Assembly (NCBI GenBank): GCA_030562195.1
Contig: CM060200.1
Span: 1,364,001-1,428,000, forward strand
Source: Nipponacmea schrenckii
Lineage: Eukaryota > Mollusca > Gastropoda > Lottiidae
DNA: 64,000 nt
Direction: 5' to 3'
The stretch's first letter is position 1; every line of letters starts with the position of its first letter. The position numbers were made by a program, and so were the translations under genes. The notes beneath the pieces are model-generated. The model did no database searches. It was not told the DNA's origin and saw nothing but the letters and a program-made list of their open reading frames with translations. Of the stretch, positions 1 through 12,655 are shown one piece after another.

Positions 1-134
1 GAAACTGCTGGATTATGATATGTTCTTCTTCTTTCGAAGCTAGCACCCATTTATCTAAAACTCTACCAGAGCTGTCCTGAAATGGAGATATGAGAGGAAT
101 AAGAAAATGACCTTAAAGACTTGAAAAATGATAA

Positions 135-500
135 TCATTTACATTTATTTATTTCATCATTCAGTGATTTATTCATTCATTTCTTAATGGATAAATTTAT
201 TTATTCATCCATTCATTCATTCATTCATTCAACCATTTACAGAACTTAATGTATGTGACTGGTTTGTATTCAATCATTGATTATTTAATTAAATTAAATA
301 TTGATTCATCTTCTATCACCATTGACAAAAAAATTTTCCATTCATTCATTAATTAATTAATTTATTTATTTATTTAATGAATTCATTTATTCATTCATTC
401 TTTTATTCATTTGTCCATTCATTTATATTATCATTCATTCATTTATTCATTCATTTATTTCTTCATTGATGGATTCTTTCATTTATTCACTCAATCATTC
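135..500. repeat. ATTC/ATTT tetranucleotide region
   Basis: Interrupted runs of ATTC and ATTT tetranucleotides. The small frame at 411-647 is its translation. Confidence 0.9.
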
Positions 501-1368
501 CAAAAAGACTATAAATTGGAAATTGTGTATGCAGATTATTCGTTTAATCATTTATTCACTTATTCAATTGGTCATCCATCTATTCAATTCATAATCATAC
601 TAATATTATTCAATGTATTCAACTATCTAGTTATAAACAATGTGTAAGGGTGTAACAGAACATATATTCAATTACTATCATACAGAGAGATGCCTTCCCG
701 AGAGGGATGCTCATTTTGTCGACAAGAAATAAAAACATGCACATCGTAACTCATGAAACAATAGAAAATATCACATCAGAAGTATCAGGTCTACCTGATA
801 ATCTATTTAATATGTTCTTTATTATATACAATATGGATGGCCTTATATTTCTTGCACATTCTCCTGCACCAATATGTTTTATGAAAGTAACATTTCTACA
901 AATCTCCTTTGCTTGCATTTAGATTGGCCGTTTTCTTCCGGTTTTTTTGATTTTTTTAAATATTCTGGCACATTTTTAGCAAGTCTTCTATTTTCCGTTT
1001 CAAGCACCATTGCTAGGGTTGTTTATGCATTACAGTACATCTTGCGAATATCAATGAGTTTCTACCTCGACTTTCCCCTTTGTGTTCAACAGTTAATTCC
1101 TGAATTCTTTTTTAAAAAATAATCTTTTTAAATATGATATTAGACAAGTTTTTATCAAATCAACAGCAATCAAAATTTAATGACAAAAATCTGTGTTTAT
1201 CTCAAAAAACTACACCACCGACCATATCACTTGACAAAATTTAATGTTATTTTTATCTTGTGAATTTTTATGTGGTATATACTCTGTTAAAATGATATAA
1301 ATATACTTTCTAACTTAAAATGAATGTTTTAAATTCTACTTTTCAGCTATTGAAGACATGCAGTTTAC

Positions 1369-1563
1369 AATGAAATTTTGCAGGACAGCGGCATTAGCCT
1401 ATTCTTTTTGTGCTTTCCAACTATAGAGGGATCTTTAACATGCACAGCCTGTAGCACACAGGGCCTAGTTTATTGTCGCATCTGAATGACTAGACGCTTT
1501 TCCCATGTCAGCTCCTCAGACCTTCATCACAAGGGGAAACCAAGTTGAAATCTGAAAGCTCAT
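1369..1563 (-). mobile_element. SINE body, inverted
   Basis: Reverse-orientation SINE containing the complement of GCTGACATGGG, TGTGCTACAGGC, TTAAAGATCCCT and AGGCTAATGCCGCTGTCC. It lacks the extreme tail and the tRNA head. Confidence 0.78.
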
Positions 1564-1951
1564 AGACATAAAGGTTCATTCATTTCATTTGGTCATGTTA
1601 AAGAAAGGTTTATTAAGTAAAGTACGGTATATAACAAGTAGAATGTTTATACCAGAAGATAAATCCAACTCATATTTCTAGACACTTGATTCATTGAGAA
1701 ACTTTTCACAAGAAACCAGCTTTATACGACAAGATGTGGGAAGGGGAGATAAGGAAGAGACAGTCCTAGTAGTGAGATTAGGCAATGAGGCAGTTAAAGT
1801 TATCAGAGGTCACCATTCCAGAAGTTACAAGATTACAAAGAGCTTCTGTTCTCAGAAATGTGACCATCTTTCAAAGGACATCTTTAACATTTGAAGATTT
1901 CTGGGGGTAATATAATCTTGCCAGTTTTGATTTGTATAATTAATGAGGTGA

Positions 1952-2075
1952 CTTAAAGAATGAACATTAAATTTAAAAATGGTCAATAAGAGCCGGCCCT
2001 ATATATTCATCATTAGATATACCTGCTGCCATAAATAACATAACAGAGTCCTTATATAATCCCAAAAGATATATT
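1952..2075. mobile_element. Palindromic MITE, left half
   Basis: Left arm only (GAATGAACATTAAATTTAAA, AATGGTCAATAAGAG, GCTGCCATAAATAACATAAC). Confidence 0.75.
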
Positions 2076-2960
2076 AAACAAAAATTGTTGGGAATATCAT
2101 ATTTGAAGCCAGGTTTGGTCTATAAATATCAAATTGGACATTAAAGTCAAACAGGGTACCCTACCAAAGGTCTTTACATACAGCAAGCGTTTCTTAAAAG
2201 TGACATGTGTCCTTTTAGCAATGGACAGTGATGATACTTGCTTAAATTTTAAAATAGTTATGGTTCTTCAAATTGAAATAAGAAAAAACATGTAAAGAAC
2301 AAAGATTGAAAGAGAGCAGAGACATTTTGAAAAGACGTTTTTTGTCCGTCAACTCCTAGACCAATCAAACAACAGCAGAAACTTTCGAAAAGGAGGCGTG
2401 TGTTCTTGATAACAGTCCTTTTGTCCTGCTATCAACCACCAGTTTCTGAACGATATAAGAAATTCTAAGAAAGGAAGCGTTTGTTTATGCTAACAACAAC
2501 ATTTGTGAAACAGTAAATTACCATAGGCAGATTGTCACACAAAGGACATTAAGTTTGAAAGAAAAAACGCTGGTAGGAGACAAGACTGTATTTATATGGG
2601 TGTATATGTAATTTGAAATAAAGTAGAATGTTATCAGCTAAGTTCAGCCTTCAGATAACAAGTTGACTACTGTCTTGAAAACGTGACGCCAATCGAGGAC
2701 ACAGAAAGACAGTATTCAATTTTACCAGAAGACAAACAAAAGCTTGTTTTGAGATTTTAATCACCAAAAGACACAGATCTAAAATGAATTGCGAGCTGTT
2801 TTATTCAAGAAAGAAAGAATTGTATTTCCATAACACTATACTATATTTAATGAGACAAAGGAAACACTATGTACAAGGTCTGGTATGTTACAGAGCTGGG
2901 GCGGCAGTACGAGTCTCTTAGGACTGAAGGTACAAACAGTGGTCAGGCTCTCAAATTTTG

Positions 2961-3325
2961 GCCAACAACTACCTAGTTTGCGATATCAGTATCCGCTGGA
3001 AGCCAACGTTAACTTGTCATCTACAAACAACTACCTAGTCTATGATATCAGCATCCACTGGAAGCGAACGTTAACTTGTCATCTACAAACAACTACCTAG
3101 TTTGTGATATCAGCATCCACTGGAAGCGAACGTTAACTTGTCATCTACCAACAACTACCTAGTTCGTATGATATCAGTTTTATCCACCTGGAAGCAAACG
3201 TTAACTTGTCATCTACCAAACAACTACCTAGTCTACGATATCAGCATCCACTGGAAGCAAACGTTAACTTGTCATCTACAAACAACTACCTAGTTTGTGA
3301 TATCAGTATCCGCTGAAAGTGAATG
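2961..3325. repeat. 62-bp minisatellite, about 6 copies
   Basis: Units spaced 62 bp (one 69 bp) with the cores CAACTACCTAGTTTGTGAT, ATCAGCATCCACTGGAAGC and AACGTTAACTTGTCATCTAC. A SINE tail starts directly after it at about 3350. Confidence 0.95.
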
Positions 3326-3347
3326 ACCTTTACCAACTGCAAAATTC

Positions 3348-3408
3348 TCTCATTGCATACCTCATAGCCTTGCCCGTCTTCATTAGCCAATAAGGTGCAG
3401 AAGAGTAA
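3348..3408 (+). mobile_element. SINE tail fragment
   Basis: Contains GCATACCTCATAGCCTTGCC, CGTCTTCATTAGCC and GGTGCAGAAGAGTAA, immediately after the 62-bp minisatellite. Confidence 0.78.
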
Positions 3409-3810
3409 TTATTTGTCACTAGCATTTATTTTATAACCAAATGAAGAACCAAAATTTAAAAATGCAAAATCATCAATGATTAGCATAACTACATAATCCT
3501 ATTTTGATAGAACAAGGTTGACAATTATATAAATTATTATGATCGATTAGACATTATTTTACTAACGAAATAAACATTACAAAATTGTTTTCGATATTCA
3601 AATGAAGACACACAGTCAGGATCCTATGTTGAGTAAATGTTTTTGTCAATTCAGTTTCAAATTAGTCTTAGTGTTAACCACAGTCAAATTCTATTACATT
3701 TCAACATTGTTTTCTATTTAATTGTAGCAGACACACAGCAGGTGTTTTCTAGTCTTCATGGTTTCAGAATGGTACTGTAGTTAAAAAGCAGATTCTGTTT
3801 TTCAACAATA

Positions 3811-4057
3811 GTTTCAACATGTTTTCCCGTTTCAATGTGTTTTCCCGTTTCAATGTGTTTTCCAGTTTCAATGTGTTTTCAGTTTCAATGTTTTCCAGTT
3901 TCAATGTTTGTCCCAGTTTCAACTTGTTTTCCCAGTTTCAATGCTGTTGTCCCAGTTTCAACATGTTTTCCAGTTTCAATGTGTTTTCCAGTTTCAACAT
4001 GTTTTCCAGTTTCAAAGTGTTTTCCCAGTTTCAATGTGTTTTCCAGTTTCAATATGT
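3811..4057. repeat. 18-bp minisatellite, about 14 copies
   Basis: Degenerate tandem repeat of TTTTCCAGTTTCAATGTG with one-base length changes. It generates overlapping open frames on the plus strand (longest 3835-4305, 156 codons), which are repeat translations followed by unrelated sequence and are not taken as a gene. Confidence 0.94.
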
Positions 4058-4464
4058 CCAGGTATAAAAGAATGTTTGGAGGATTTCTTAAACCAATTTG
4101 TGTTCACTGTCAGACAGGACAGGAAGTTGGCAGGATGACAAGAAAGAGGCTGTGTTTAAAACACAAACAACACCAGAACGGAGGAGAGGAGAATCTCGTT
4201 TTTCACACAGTTCGGTTAAAACATGGTTATATTTCTTTAGAAGACAATTCAGTAAATAGACTAGTCAGGGATATTCAATCCATTATATTTACCAGTCATG
4301 TTTAGCTTAATGTATTTAATGAGTTTTACCTGAAGAAAGAAAAAAAGAAACAACTGCATTTTGTGTCGTTCTGTAGTTCTGATCATTTGTAGTTAGGTTT
4401 TAAACTGGTTAAAAAATAAAGAAACAACAATATTTAACAAATATATCAACTTAAGTTCACAGTT

Positions 4465-4545
4465 AAGAATCCTTTCTTCCACCTGGTCCTTGCTCTTTGA
4501 TCTTTCCCAGATTATACGTACCCATTTACAGTTGGATCTACTGAA
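4465..4545 (+). repeat. Dispersed repeat, GATTATACGTACCCATTTAC
   Basis: Matches 48815-48915: CCTTTCTTCCACCTGGTCCT, TTGATCTTTCCCAGATTATA and CGTACCCATTTACAG. Unnamed family. Confidence 0.65.
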
Positions 4546-5909
4546 ATTATGACTGAAGATGTCTTATTAGAGGTCACTTATGGAGCATTTTTGAGTGCTG
4601 TTTTCCATTTTGCCAGTCAAATGTTTCTGATTGAGCAAACCCTCATGGAGGTGAGGTTTGGGGGCAATAATCCTTTCTGAGGGGACACTAAAACTATGAC
4701 ATTGTTTTGAGTTGTATTGAGAAATATTTTCAATACCATTGGGAAAACTTAAACATCAAAGTTGATATATACCCGGTATGACCAATAACTGCCATATAAG
4801 TCCTGTGCCTCTGCTTCAGTAACTTTGTCAGAAGAACAACCTTTACACCACCTAATCAACAGATCTCATAAATAAACGATACTTATATCTAAATATACAA
4901 AGTTTCAGGTATAAAGGCCTCATCAGGCTTTAAAATAGAGCTAAAAAATACTCCAAGACTTGATACAAAATAGTAGACCAAAGAAAATTCAAATCAAACT
5001 TGAAATACAAGATGAAGTATGACAAATATATTCACCACTTGAACAAAATCTATGGCAACCAACAGAATGAAGGTACCATAAATAAGACCTAGGTACTATA
5101 ATAAATAGGTACTAAGTTGAAAGGTGATATTGAAGATAGATCAAACTTGGTACCTCTTAGGTCTGACAATCTCATTTTCAACTTGTCTGTTTTTCACATT
5201 GACTATAAAATACAGCCCTGACATCTGTTACAAGCTTTCTAGTCATTTGTCTTTGTAAAAGGCAAAATTCCAAACTATTCTGGCCTTTATCTATATGTTT
5301 CAATAACTGTGTATGTCTATATTAGGATATTAACAAAGTAGATATTATTAAGAAATTATTGTTTTGTATCACATCAGCTGTTTATTCGTATCTTAGCAGG
5401 AAAATATTTTCACCAGCCTCTGATTCTACTGAAGTCAACTCTGGTTATCTGTCTTCAACTATTTCAATTTAACGAGACCAAGGTACAGGTTATTTTTAGA
5501 CCAGTTTCTTTCATGAAATATGAGACGAACACACGTCTGCTATCTTGTCAAGTTGATATACAACTTGTATATTTCATACTGGTACTTCTGATAAATTTTA
5601 AATTATTCCAACATTCTTCATCAAAATTCAGCACAAATTCACGATTTAGTGGTTTTTGAAACCTGAATGTTGTTGTTTTCAATGTCCACTGTGATATTAG
5701 TAATTATCTTAACATAATTTCTATCTTAGCTTACAGGTATACAGGTCATAGAAAAAAAATCTGGGGATTTGCCTGAAATATCGTTAAAATTGGGTATCCC
5801 ATCAGTAGGTTGGGAGAGAGAATTCAAAAGCGATAGAAACCAAACATCATTGAAGGTTTCACATGTTTGTCCTTAACCTATTCAGCCTAGCATTCAATTT
5901 ATATTTTTC

Positions 5910-6445
5910 AAGCGAGCAAGTGTGTGTAAAGAGTGTTTGTCAACTTATTCAGTGTGTTTGTCATGTAATGCAAAGAACTTGTGATGTGTTAAGTGTGTGA
6001 GTCAGCTTAGGGAATGTGTAGGTGTCATGCAAAATGTATGTGCCAAATAAAGTCCCTGTACAGCATGTGTGTCATGTATCCAGCTACAGTATGTATTTAC
6101 TTCGCTGTTAAATAAATAAATAAAAAATAAGTGTTTTGTTGTGTAAAAGAAAGTGTGTGTGCCATACGAAATTTGTGTGTCATGTAATGCAAGAAATGTG
6201 TCCCATGTAAAGTGTGTGTGAGCATCATGTGTGTGTGTCATGTAATGGAACAAGCAAGTCCCATGTACAGTGTGTGGTCATGCTAATCAGATGTACAGTG
6301 TGTGTGTCATGTAATAGAAGAAGTGTGTGTGTCATGTAATAGAAGAAGTGTGTGTGTCACATTATAGAAGAAGTGTGTGTGTCATGTAATAGAAGAAGTA
6401 TGTGTATCATGTCATAGAAGAAGCGTGTGTGTCATATAAAGTGTG
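5910..6445. repeat. GT-rich region with 25-bp tandem repeat
   Basis: A TGTGTG-rich region with degenerate copies of GTGTGTGTCATGTAATGCAA. From 6295 to 6440 it settles into six regular 25-bp units with TGTGTGTCATGTAATAGAAG. The decay from regular to degenerate leftwards suggests growth at the right end. Confidence 0.9.
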
Positions 6446-7341
6446 TATATGATAAGTTTGTATACAGTATTAAATCATCTTTATAATAACATTACAACTT
6501 GACTGTTAATTCTGTTAGTTTACAGCTGGTAACATTGTATACAATATACTGGTTAAAAATACAGGTTACTTTATACTCTTAATACACCTTGATAAACAGT
6601 CACATGGTACTTTTAAATTACTGCAGTACAGGAGGAATGTAACATTAAGTTAATAAGGCTGGTTATTCAGAAGACAATATGAACACTGCAATTGAATTGG
6701 TCAAGCAGCATTTCCTTCAGAGAGCTCACAAAGCTAATAATAGTGATTGACTATGACAAGTTGGAATTCGGTTCTGATTATTCAGAGAGTCCACACAGCT
6801 AGTACTGGAGGTTAAAGATAATACACTATGAAATAACATACAAATAAATTGTTCAAGAAATAAAATCCATTCCAGACATTTAAAAATTCCAATCAAACAT
6901 GACTGGTACATGGGCTTACAGTCAACTCAAGAACCCTGGTCCAAATGGTGCAATTCTTCAATGAAATACCATAGCAGCTGTGAAAATCAACAAGTTTACT
7001 GAGTTTTCAATGAAATAATTTTCATTCTCTGTTTGTTATATGATATGTCTGAAAAACCTGATAAAACAACCCAATATAACACTGTATTATTATGTTATAT
7101 AAATGAACCATATTACTTTCTTTCAACCAAGGAAACATTAAAAACCAAAAGAATAGTCTTATTGACTCATTTTTTGAATGGTTTCAATCAAGTTACCATA
7201 CATAACATTACAATTCTAATTTTCACTAATATGGCTGTTGGGTTTGCAATTCCACTTGAACCAAGGTCCTTTAGTAATTACCTTTAGCATTGCATTTTGC
7301 TTTTTTTGTGAAAAAGACATCAGATGAAGCCAAGCAGTTTT

Positions 7342-7700
7342 AGGATCCACAGACGTCTGATTGAAAATCTAAATGAAGCAGATGGAACCTTTTAATGCAC
7401 CTAAACTAAAAAGCTGGAAAAACTCCTTAAAGAAATTGTACAGTGATTTCTAAATTGTGTTTTTATATCAAGGGTACAGAATTTATTAATTTGCACCATT
7501 CCATTTTCAACCAGATGTCTGTGGCTCCTGCAATTCCACTAAAAAAAGGGCGTAACCAATTGCGAAGGGCTGGTTTCCTAATAAGTGAAGTTATCAAACA
7601 CTTATTATTTGTGTAATTGCAGGAACCACAGACGTCTGATTGAATATAGCAAATGGAGCGATAATTTCACTCAATACACATTTTGAAAAAGACTAAAAAA
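7342..7700. repeat. Inverted-repeat cluster around ACAGACGTCTG
   Basis: Three copies of a short element: 7342-7400 (forward, GGATCCACAGACGTCTGATT), 7512-7539 (reverse, CAGATGTCTGTGGCTCCTGC) and 7613-7700 (forward, GCAGGAACCACAGACGTCTG). The second and third form a near-perfect inverted repeat of about 25 bp with a 73-bp loop. The class is unknown. Confidence 0.8.
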
Positions 7701-7916
7701 CTCTAAAACCCTTTATGACAAATAATACTGTACCTAAGACCTCTAAACTATAACCTGGAATTGATGTTTAGGTCTATGTTAGTCAATATTTTGGCAATCT
7801 GGCACCAACATCAATTTCATATTCTACATGAACATTGCCGAACTGATAGAACTAAGTTTGTTGACAAAATAAACTAATTAAAATCAATTACAACATTTCA
7901 CGAAATTAATTTTTAT

Positions 7917-7950
7917 GGGAGATTCTGTACTTTATAACACCTGAGGGTGA
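7917..7950. mobile_element. Palindromic MITE fragment
   Basis: Short match to the inner right arm (GGAGATTCTGTACTTTATAA). Confidence 0.45.
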
Positions 7951-8683
7951 CAGGAGACATGGGTCAAAATCATACCAAAACATGCCTGACTAAGCTACCA
8001 GAATCAGGACACAGGGGATAATTGGGAGACATTTTAAAGGTGTGTCTTTGCCAAACTACTTTTCTATACCATACCCAAAAATATCATAACCCATACACCT
8101 GATGACCACAGTGTAATTGTTGTGAAACGTTGTGTATTATTGTATTAAATTGAGGAGTAGTATACCATAAAAACTGTGTTCGTTATCCACGTTATTATAG
8201 TGGAACTGATATATCCTTACATCCTTCCCAAGACAATTTTAACAGATAACATCAAAAAATCTTTTGTTTTTCTTGCACTCTGCTGGCTCTATTTCAAGAT
8301 ACCAATGGTCCAGATATTCTACACCAGAAGACTGTACTATGTTTATGAGATAGAAAGAAAACAGTGGAGAAATGAACTCTGAAACTGTCAAGGATCCCTC
8401 TTCTACTTGTACGTCAAATATTACGATCAAATTTCACTTTCTAAACATTTTCTTTGCCAACTTTTCATCAACTTTACTTGTTTACTAGGTGCTAATTTTT
8501 CAACTTCTTGTTTTTGTCCAAAAACTTTCACGTCAACGAGTTTTACTAGCTCTTACATGACAAGGGTTTATCATCCAGAATGCAACAGAACTAGAAATAG
8601 TTTTGCTATTTACGATGATTGTAAAGAGGTCTTTTAATATTAGAAGCAGAGACTTTTTATAAAAGATGTTTATTCTTAAAAAT

Positions 8684-8855
8684 AAAATGACTGGAGTTTA
8701 TCATTCTACTCTTCTTCAGCTTATGGGCAGTGATCATTCAGGACATTTTACTTGGACACAATTAGCATTAATTGGCTAATGTAGGCGGGCAATACCATGT
8801 GCAATGTACATTAATGAAAGTTTTGCCAAGACAGCGGCATTAGCCTACTCTAAAA
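8684..8855 (-). mobile_element. SINE 3' half, inverted
   Basis: Reverse-orientation tail (ACTGGAGTTTATCATTCTAC, then a block related to GGGCAATACCATG and GACAGCGGCATTAGCCTAC), with about 60 bp of unrelated or diverged sequence inside. Confidence 0.75.
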
Positions 8856-9370
8856 TAATTTTAACACAAACGGAATCATAAATGAAATCTGTTCATATAT
8901 TAAGGGCTTGGTTATCTCTATCTTGCTGAACCATTGAGTAGAATTTTTTGCAATTTACTAGTCTAATGCATAAAACTGAAATATAAAATTCTTTCCTTCC
9001 TTTATTCCTAGGCCAACAGAATATTTAAAATAATGAAAACCTATACCTAAATATGTTAAAAGGATGTGTATTATGGAACCGTGTCAAATGTAAAGTGTTG
9101 CCTGGAGATATGCAGACAAGTTCCAAATGTCATATATATAAACATATGTCTTGTAGATTTCTGCCTGCTGCCTGGTCTCATCTTTCTCAATAATTTCACG
9201 TAATTTATCAAATTCTGTATTTTTAGACATATTATGAAGTTATAAAATATCAAACATATAATTTTTTTTTAATTTTTTTTTTTAACAATATTATAAGATT
9301 TCTAGACATCAAAAATTTCTTTTACTGATTTTTAACAGAAAATAAAAATCAACTTCAGTATAGGGGTATC

Positions 9371-9466
9371 AATTCTATTCATTCATCCATTTTTATTATT
9401 CATTCATTTATTTTCATTCATTCATTCTTTCATTCATTTTATCATTAATTTCATTCATCCAGATTC
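9371..9466. repeat. ATTC microsatellite
   Basis: Interrupted CATT/ATTC tetranucleotide tract just beyond the donor side of basonuclin exon 3. Confidence 0.88.
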
Positions 9467-9604
9467 ATCACATTCATCTTAACATAAATATTGAAACTAA
9501 ATTAGAATTATAACAGCTGTTTCATCAGCTTGTTTTTTAACTTCCATAAATTCTGCATTAATGAGGACATTTTCTTAAGGTTGAGGTAGAGAATAATTCC
9601 TTAC

Positions 9605-9843
9605 CTGTAAAATGTAGCCCCTGGCATAATCTTCGTACGTCCATCCGAACCCGTGGAGGACTTGTAAAACTTCATCGTGTTGTAAGACACTAAAAAGGCG
9701 ATCGAGTAGAATCTTAAGGCGAACTGGTGTAGCATGTGATCCGTATAGCATCAAACTGGCGATATCAAACACAATATTGGGCTGGACAATCTCGACCTGC
9801 ATTCCGAGGTTAAAAACGTGGTTGAAGCCTAGTTTATCCAGAG
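9605..9843 (-). CDS. BNC: Basonuclin, conserved N-terminal domain exon
   Basis: Third coding exon of the basonuclin gene, completing codon 40 (Ala) and coding residues 41-119. The acceptor is TTTTCAG (CT on plus at 9844-9845). Joining the single G from the upstream exon restores the family sequence HALDKL. The core, [18 protein letters not shown] and then [19 protein letters not shown], is nearly that of vertebrate BNC2. The exon ends GYILQ in phase 0 before donor GTAAGG (9604-9599). Compared with the vertebrate proteins, the linker between ALDKL and QVEIVQ differs ([10 protein letters not shown]). The C2H2 zinc-finger exons expected downstream on this strand are not in the remaining 9.6 kb, so the gene is partial in the window. 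The intron before this exon is 17.2 kb. A pseudogene is unlikely, because the frame and both splice sites are intact. Confidence 0.95.
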
Positions 9844-9902
9844 CTGAAAAGAGAAGATTGAAATTTTAAATATCAGAAATAATATCATGTATGCTATTAG
9901 AG

Positions 9903-10102
9903 GAATATTGCGTCTATGAATGAATATAAAATTTTAATGAAGTTTTTTCAAAAATTTATTAGTTTGTAAGTTTCCCAGATTTTAAGAGATTCTGTTACTT
10001 TATAACACCAGGTAAGTTCACTGATGAATATATATTATACTCATATTGACCATTCTTGAGAACTTTAATTTTATGTTCATGCTAAGACGCAGTATCAACA
10101 CC
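9903..10102. mobile_element. Palindromic MITE, internally deleted
   Basis: The left terminus (ATATTGCGTCTATGAATGAA) is followed directly by the right arm (GATTCTGTTACTTTATAACA to TTTTATGTTCATGCTAAGAC). Most of the left arm is lost. It lies 60 bp upstream (in gene sense) of basonuclin exon 3. Confidence 0.75.
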
Positions 10103-11137
10103 TGTGTAGTCAAAGAAATCAAAATTGCATACATAATGGTCTTATAAATAAAACTAACAGATACAACCCTTCCTTGTAGAAGATATTAAAAAGAAACACA
10201 ATTCTGTCTGATGTCTGCCAAAACTGTAAATTCTAGATGCAAAATGAGACCGTCGTTTCCATGACGAGAAGGTAAAGAGCCTTAGCAAACCTGTCATGTC
10301 TGCAGACAAAACAAAACAGAACAATGCAAATATAAAGACAACCTACAAACAAAAGGCTTCCGGTAGCCCTGTCACACATACAGACAAACCTCGTCGGAAC
10401 AAATGAAAATAAGTGACAGAACAGACAATTCAAAACCAAATACAGGAAACCCACGACAACCTTGTCACAAATACAGCCATAACAAGGTAAAGGAATTGAA
10501 AATCAGATGTTAAATTTCTCACAAAATGAGGATATTAGCACAACAAGGACAACAATCCTGTCAGGATAAGGCCAAAGAGAAGACATGAAAAGAAAATAAA
10601 GTCTGGAATCAAAGATGGCTGTTATGGCATAACCCAATTTACATACTACTCAACCCTTTTAAGGTATTATGTCACAGACAAGATGCCAGATCTGTCATTC
10701 AGCGCCACCCAATGCCAAATGTCTGTCTGGAATTCATTTGATTCCACTTCAAAAGTTGAACTTCCAGATGACAGATTTAAGGTCCGACTGAGCTGATTGA
10801 CATTAATACCTTTGACCTTGTGACCTTCACAGTGAAATGATGATGTACCATTAAAGATGTCTGTGGAAGTCAACTGTGGAAAGGAATGCACTGTTTCATG
10901 TTAAGTCAAGAATATATGTGATAGAAGCGTTTCATACACATTTTTCTTTTTGCAATGAAACTTTGAAATTGTAGGTATTCTGGGTATTCTGAAAAACTGC
11001 AAAGCAAGAAAAAATTTCAATTTTAAGTTTCCTTTCTTTTACCCTGTGGACAGCAGACAGTGCAACACACAAAACTTGGGTTTCATAAAGTCACGTAAAT
11101 GATACAATTATGATGTACAGAATATCAAAAGAGATCC

Positions 11138-11362
11138 ATGGTGACTCAGTGAGTTAGATACTTGCTTGTTAACCTGAGGGGCCAGGATTCAATCCCGGCA
11201 AAGGTCAACATGAACTTTCAGATTTTTCAGTATAGAAAAAGCGTCAGTTTGGAAATGGCAAAAAGACTAGGCTAATGCAAATGCAGCTTACAAAATTTCC
11301 TTAATAGCACATTACATGGCATTGCCCGTCTTCATTAGCCCATAAGGTGCAGAAGAGTAGAT
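11138..11362 (+). mobile_element. tRNA-derived SINE
   Basis: Copy with box A (GTGACTCAGTGAGTTAG, 11141) and B box (GGATTCAATCC, 11185), an internal deletion, then the full tail with GGCATTGCCCGTCTTCATTA and GGTGCAGAAGAGTAG. It creates part of the shadow frames around 11335-11620. Confidence 0.85.
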
Positions 11363-12655
11363 TGTAAAACTATATTTATTTCATTTCTCAGAAAATCAAA
11401 ACTTGTCAACTGTATGACTAGAACCACATCTAGATCAAACCCTTTGAAGTTCAAGACCTTTGAAGATTTGAAATTGACCAGTAGCGTTGAAACCTTGACA
11501 ACTGGAAGATGGTTTACAGATTTACATAGATTTGACAGTCCATATGTTAAGATCAAATATACTGGCAGTGATTTGGCAGGCACCCACCCCCTGGCAGCCA
11601 CACACAAACAGCTGATCACATAGATAATGTAGATTTATCTTAAATTGGTTGTCAGGGTGACCAAAACTCATTATTTCTAGATTTATAATCAATTTACTGT
11701 TATAATGACAGTTTTATTGGGGTAGAAATTAGGGGGTGGATGTATGAGTCTGACAGACTTGTGGGGTGAATATAAAAGGGGGAGGGAGAGAGGGGCAGTG
11801 AGACTTGACTTTGAAAAAAGTTTGTATTCTCACACTTACAGAAAATTTAATCCAACTTTATGTCTAGGTTCATCGACTCAACATCCCTTTCAGAGAGTCC
11901 ACAAACCTTCTGTTGTTTCTTAGGTATAATCATCTTTCGTTAATGTTAACTCAATTCACATTTTTTTTTTCAATTATTAAGCTGTTTGATAACATCATAG
12001 CAGTTGGATCCTGTAATACTATTTTTTTCCAAACATGGCCACACTATGAAGCCTTTTTCAATTAGATTTTCAAGGTAAGCTTTTTCATTTTGAACAAAAT
12101 TGAAAAAAAATCACCTGATTTCATCTAAGCACATCAAATTTCAAACTATTTCAGAAAGAAAGTCTATATTTAACTACAACACTTTAAATGAAATACGATA
12201 CTTTCAAATAAACCAATGAAATGTGAGAAGTAAAGTGAAAATGAGGTTGTGGTCTTTATTAATTGAAACGACAGAAGCCATTATAGATTGCTTATTTAAT
12301 CCCGGGGCTAGAAAGATGATCTAATTTGTGTAGTGTATGAATTTCAAGGTATGGGGTGTAATCTGGTGTGGTATTAACCAATCAGATTCCACCAGATGGA
12401 CAAGATAGGGTTAATGCAATCCAGGTGCGAACAGCAATGGGTTAATGTCCTTTTAACAACAAATTCCGAGAACTTTATATCCTGCCATTCATTGCTTTCT
12501 TTTCATATTTCAAAGACAAATGGCACCAGGAGCTAAAGCCTGGCATTCTGGCATTGTTTCAGTAGAATAATAACAAGATTCATCCATCTCAGGATGCCTT
12601 CAAGCTATGTCTTTTCATGTAAATAAAATGTTTCTTACACAAGAATTAAAGTGAT

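Larger units (their letters stand above)
1..9604 (-). other. Basonuclin intron 3 (partial), repeat-bearing
   Basis: Non-coding sequence downstream of the last visible basonuclin exon. The next exon, expected to begin in phase 0 after GYILQ, was searched for by eye and not found, so this is read as one intron running off the left edge. Recognised repeats are listed separately. Stretches where I see nothing beyond AT-rich unique-looking sequence are 620-1368, 1570-1950, 2080-2960, 3410-3800, 4060-4480, 4940-5900, 6445-7340, 7720-8090 and 8860-9370. Confidence 0.7.

Noticed and set aside
3835..4305. 156-codon plus-strand frame
   Set aside because: The first half is the 18-bp minisatellite and the second half resembles nothing known. 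There is no splice context.
11335..11623. Overlapping frames on both strands
   Set aside because: One end is a SINE tail. The rest has repeated GAAGTT/AAGACC words and no recognisable protein.
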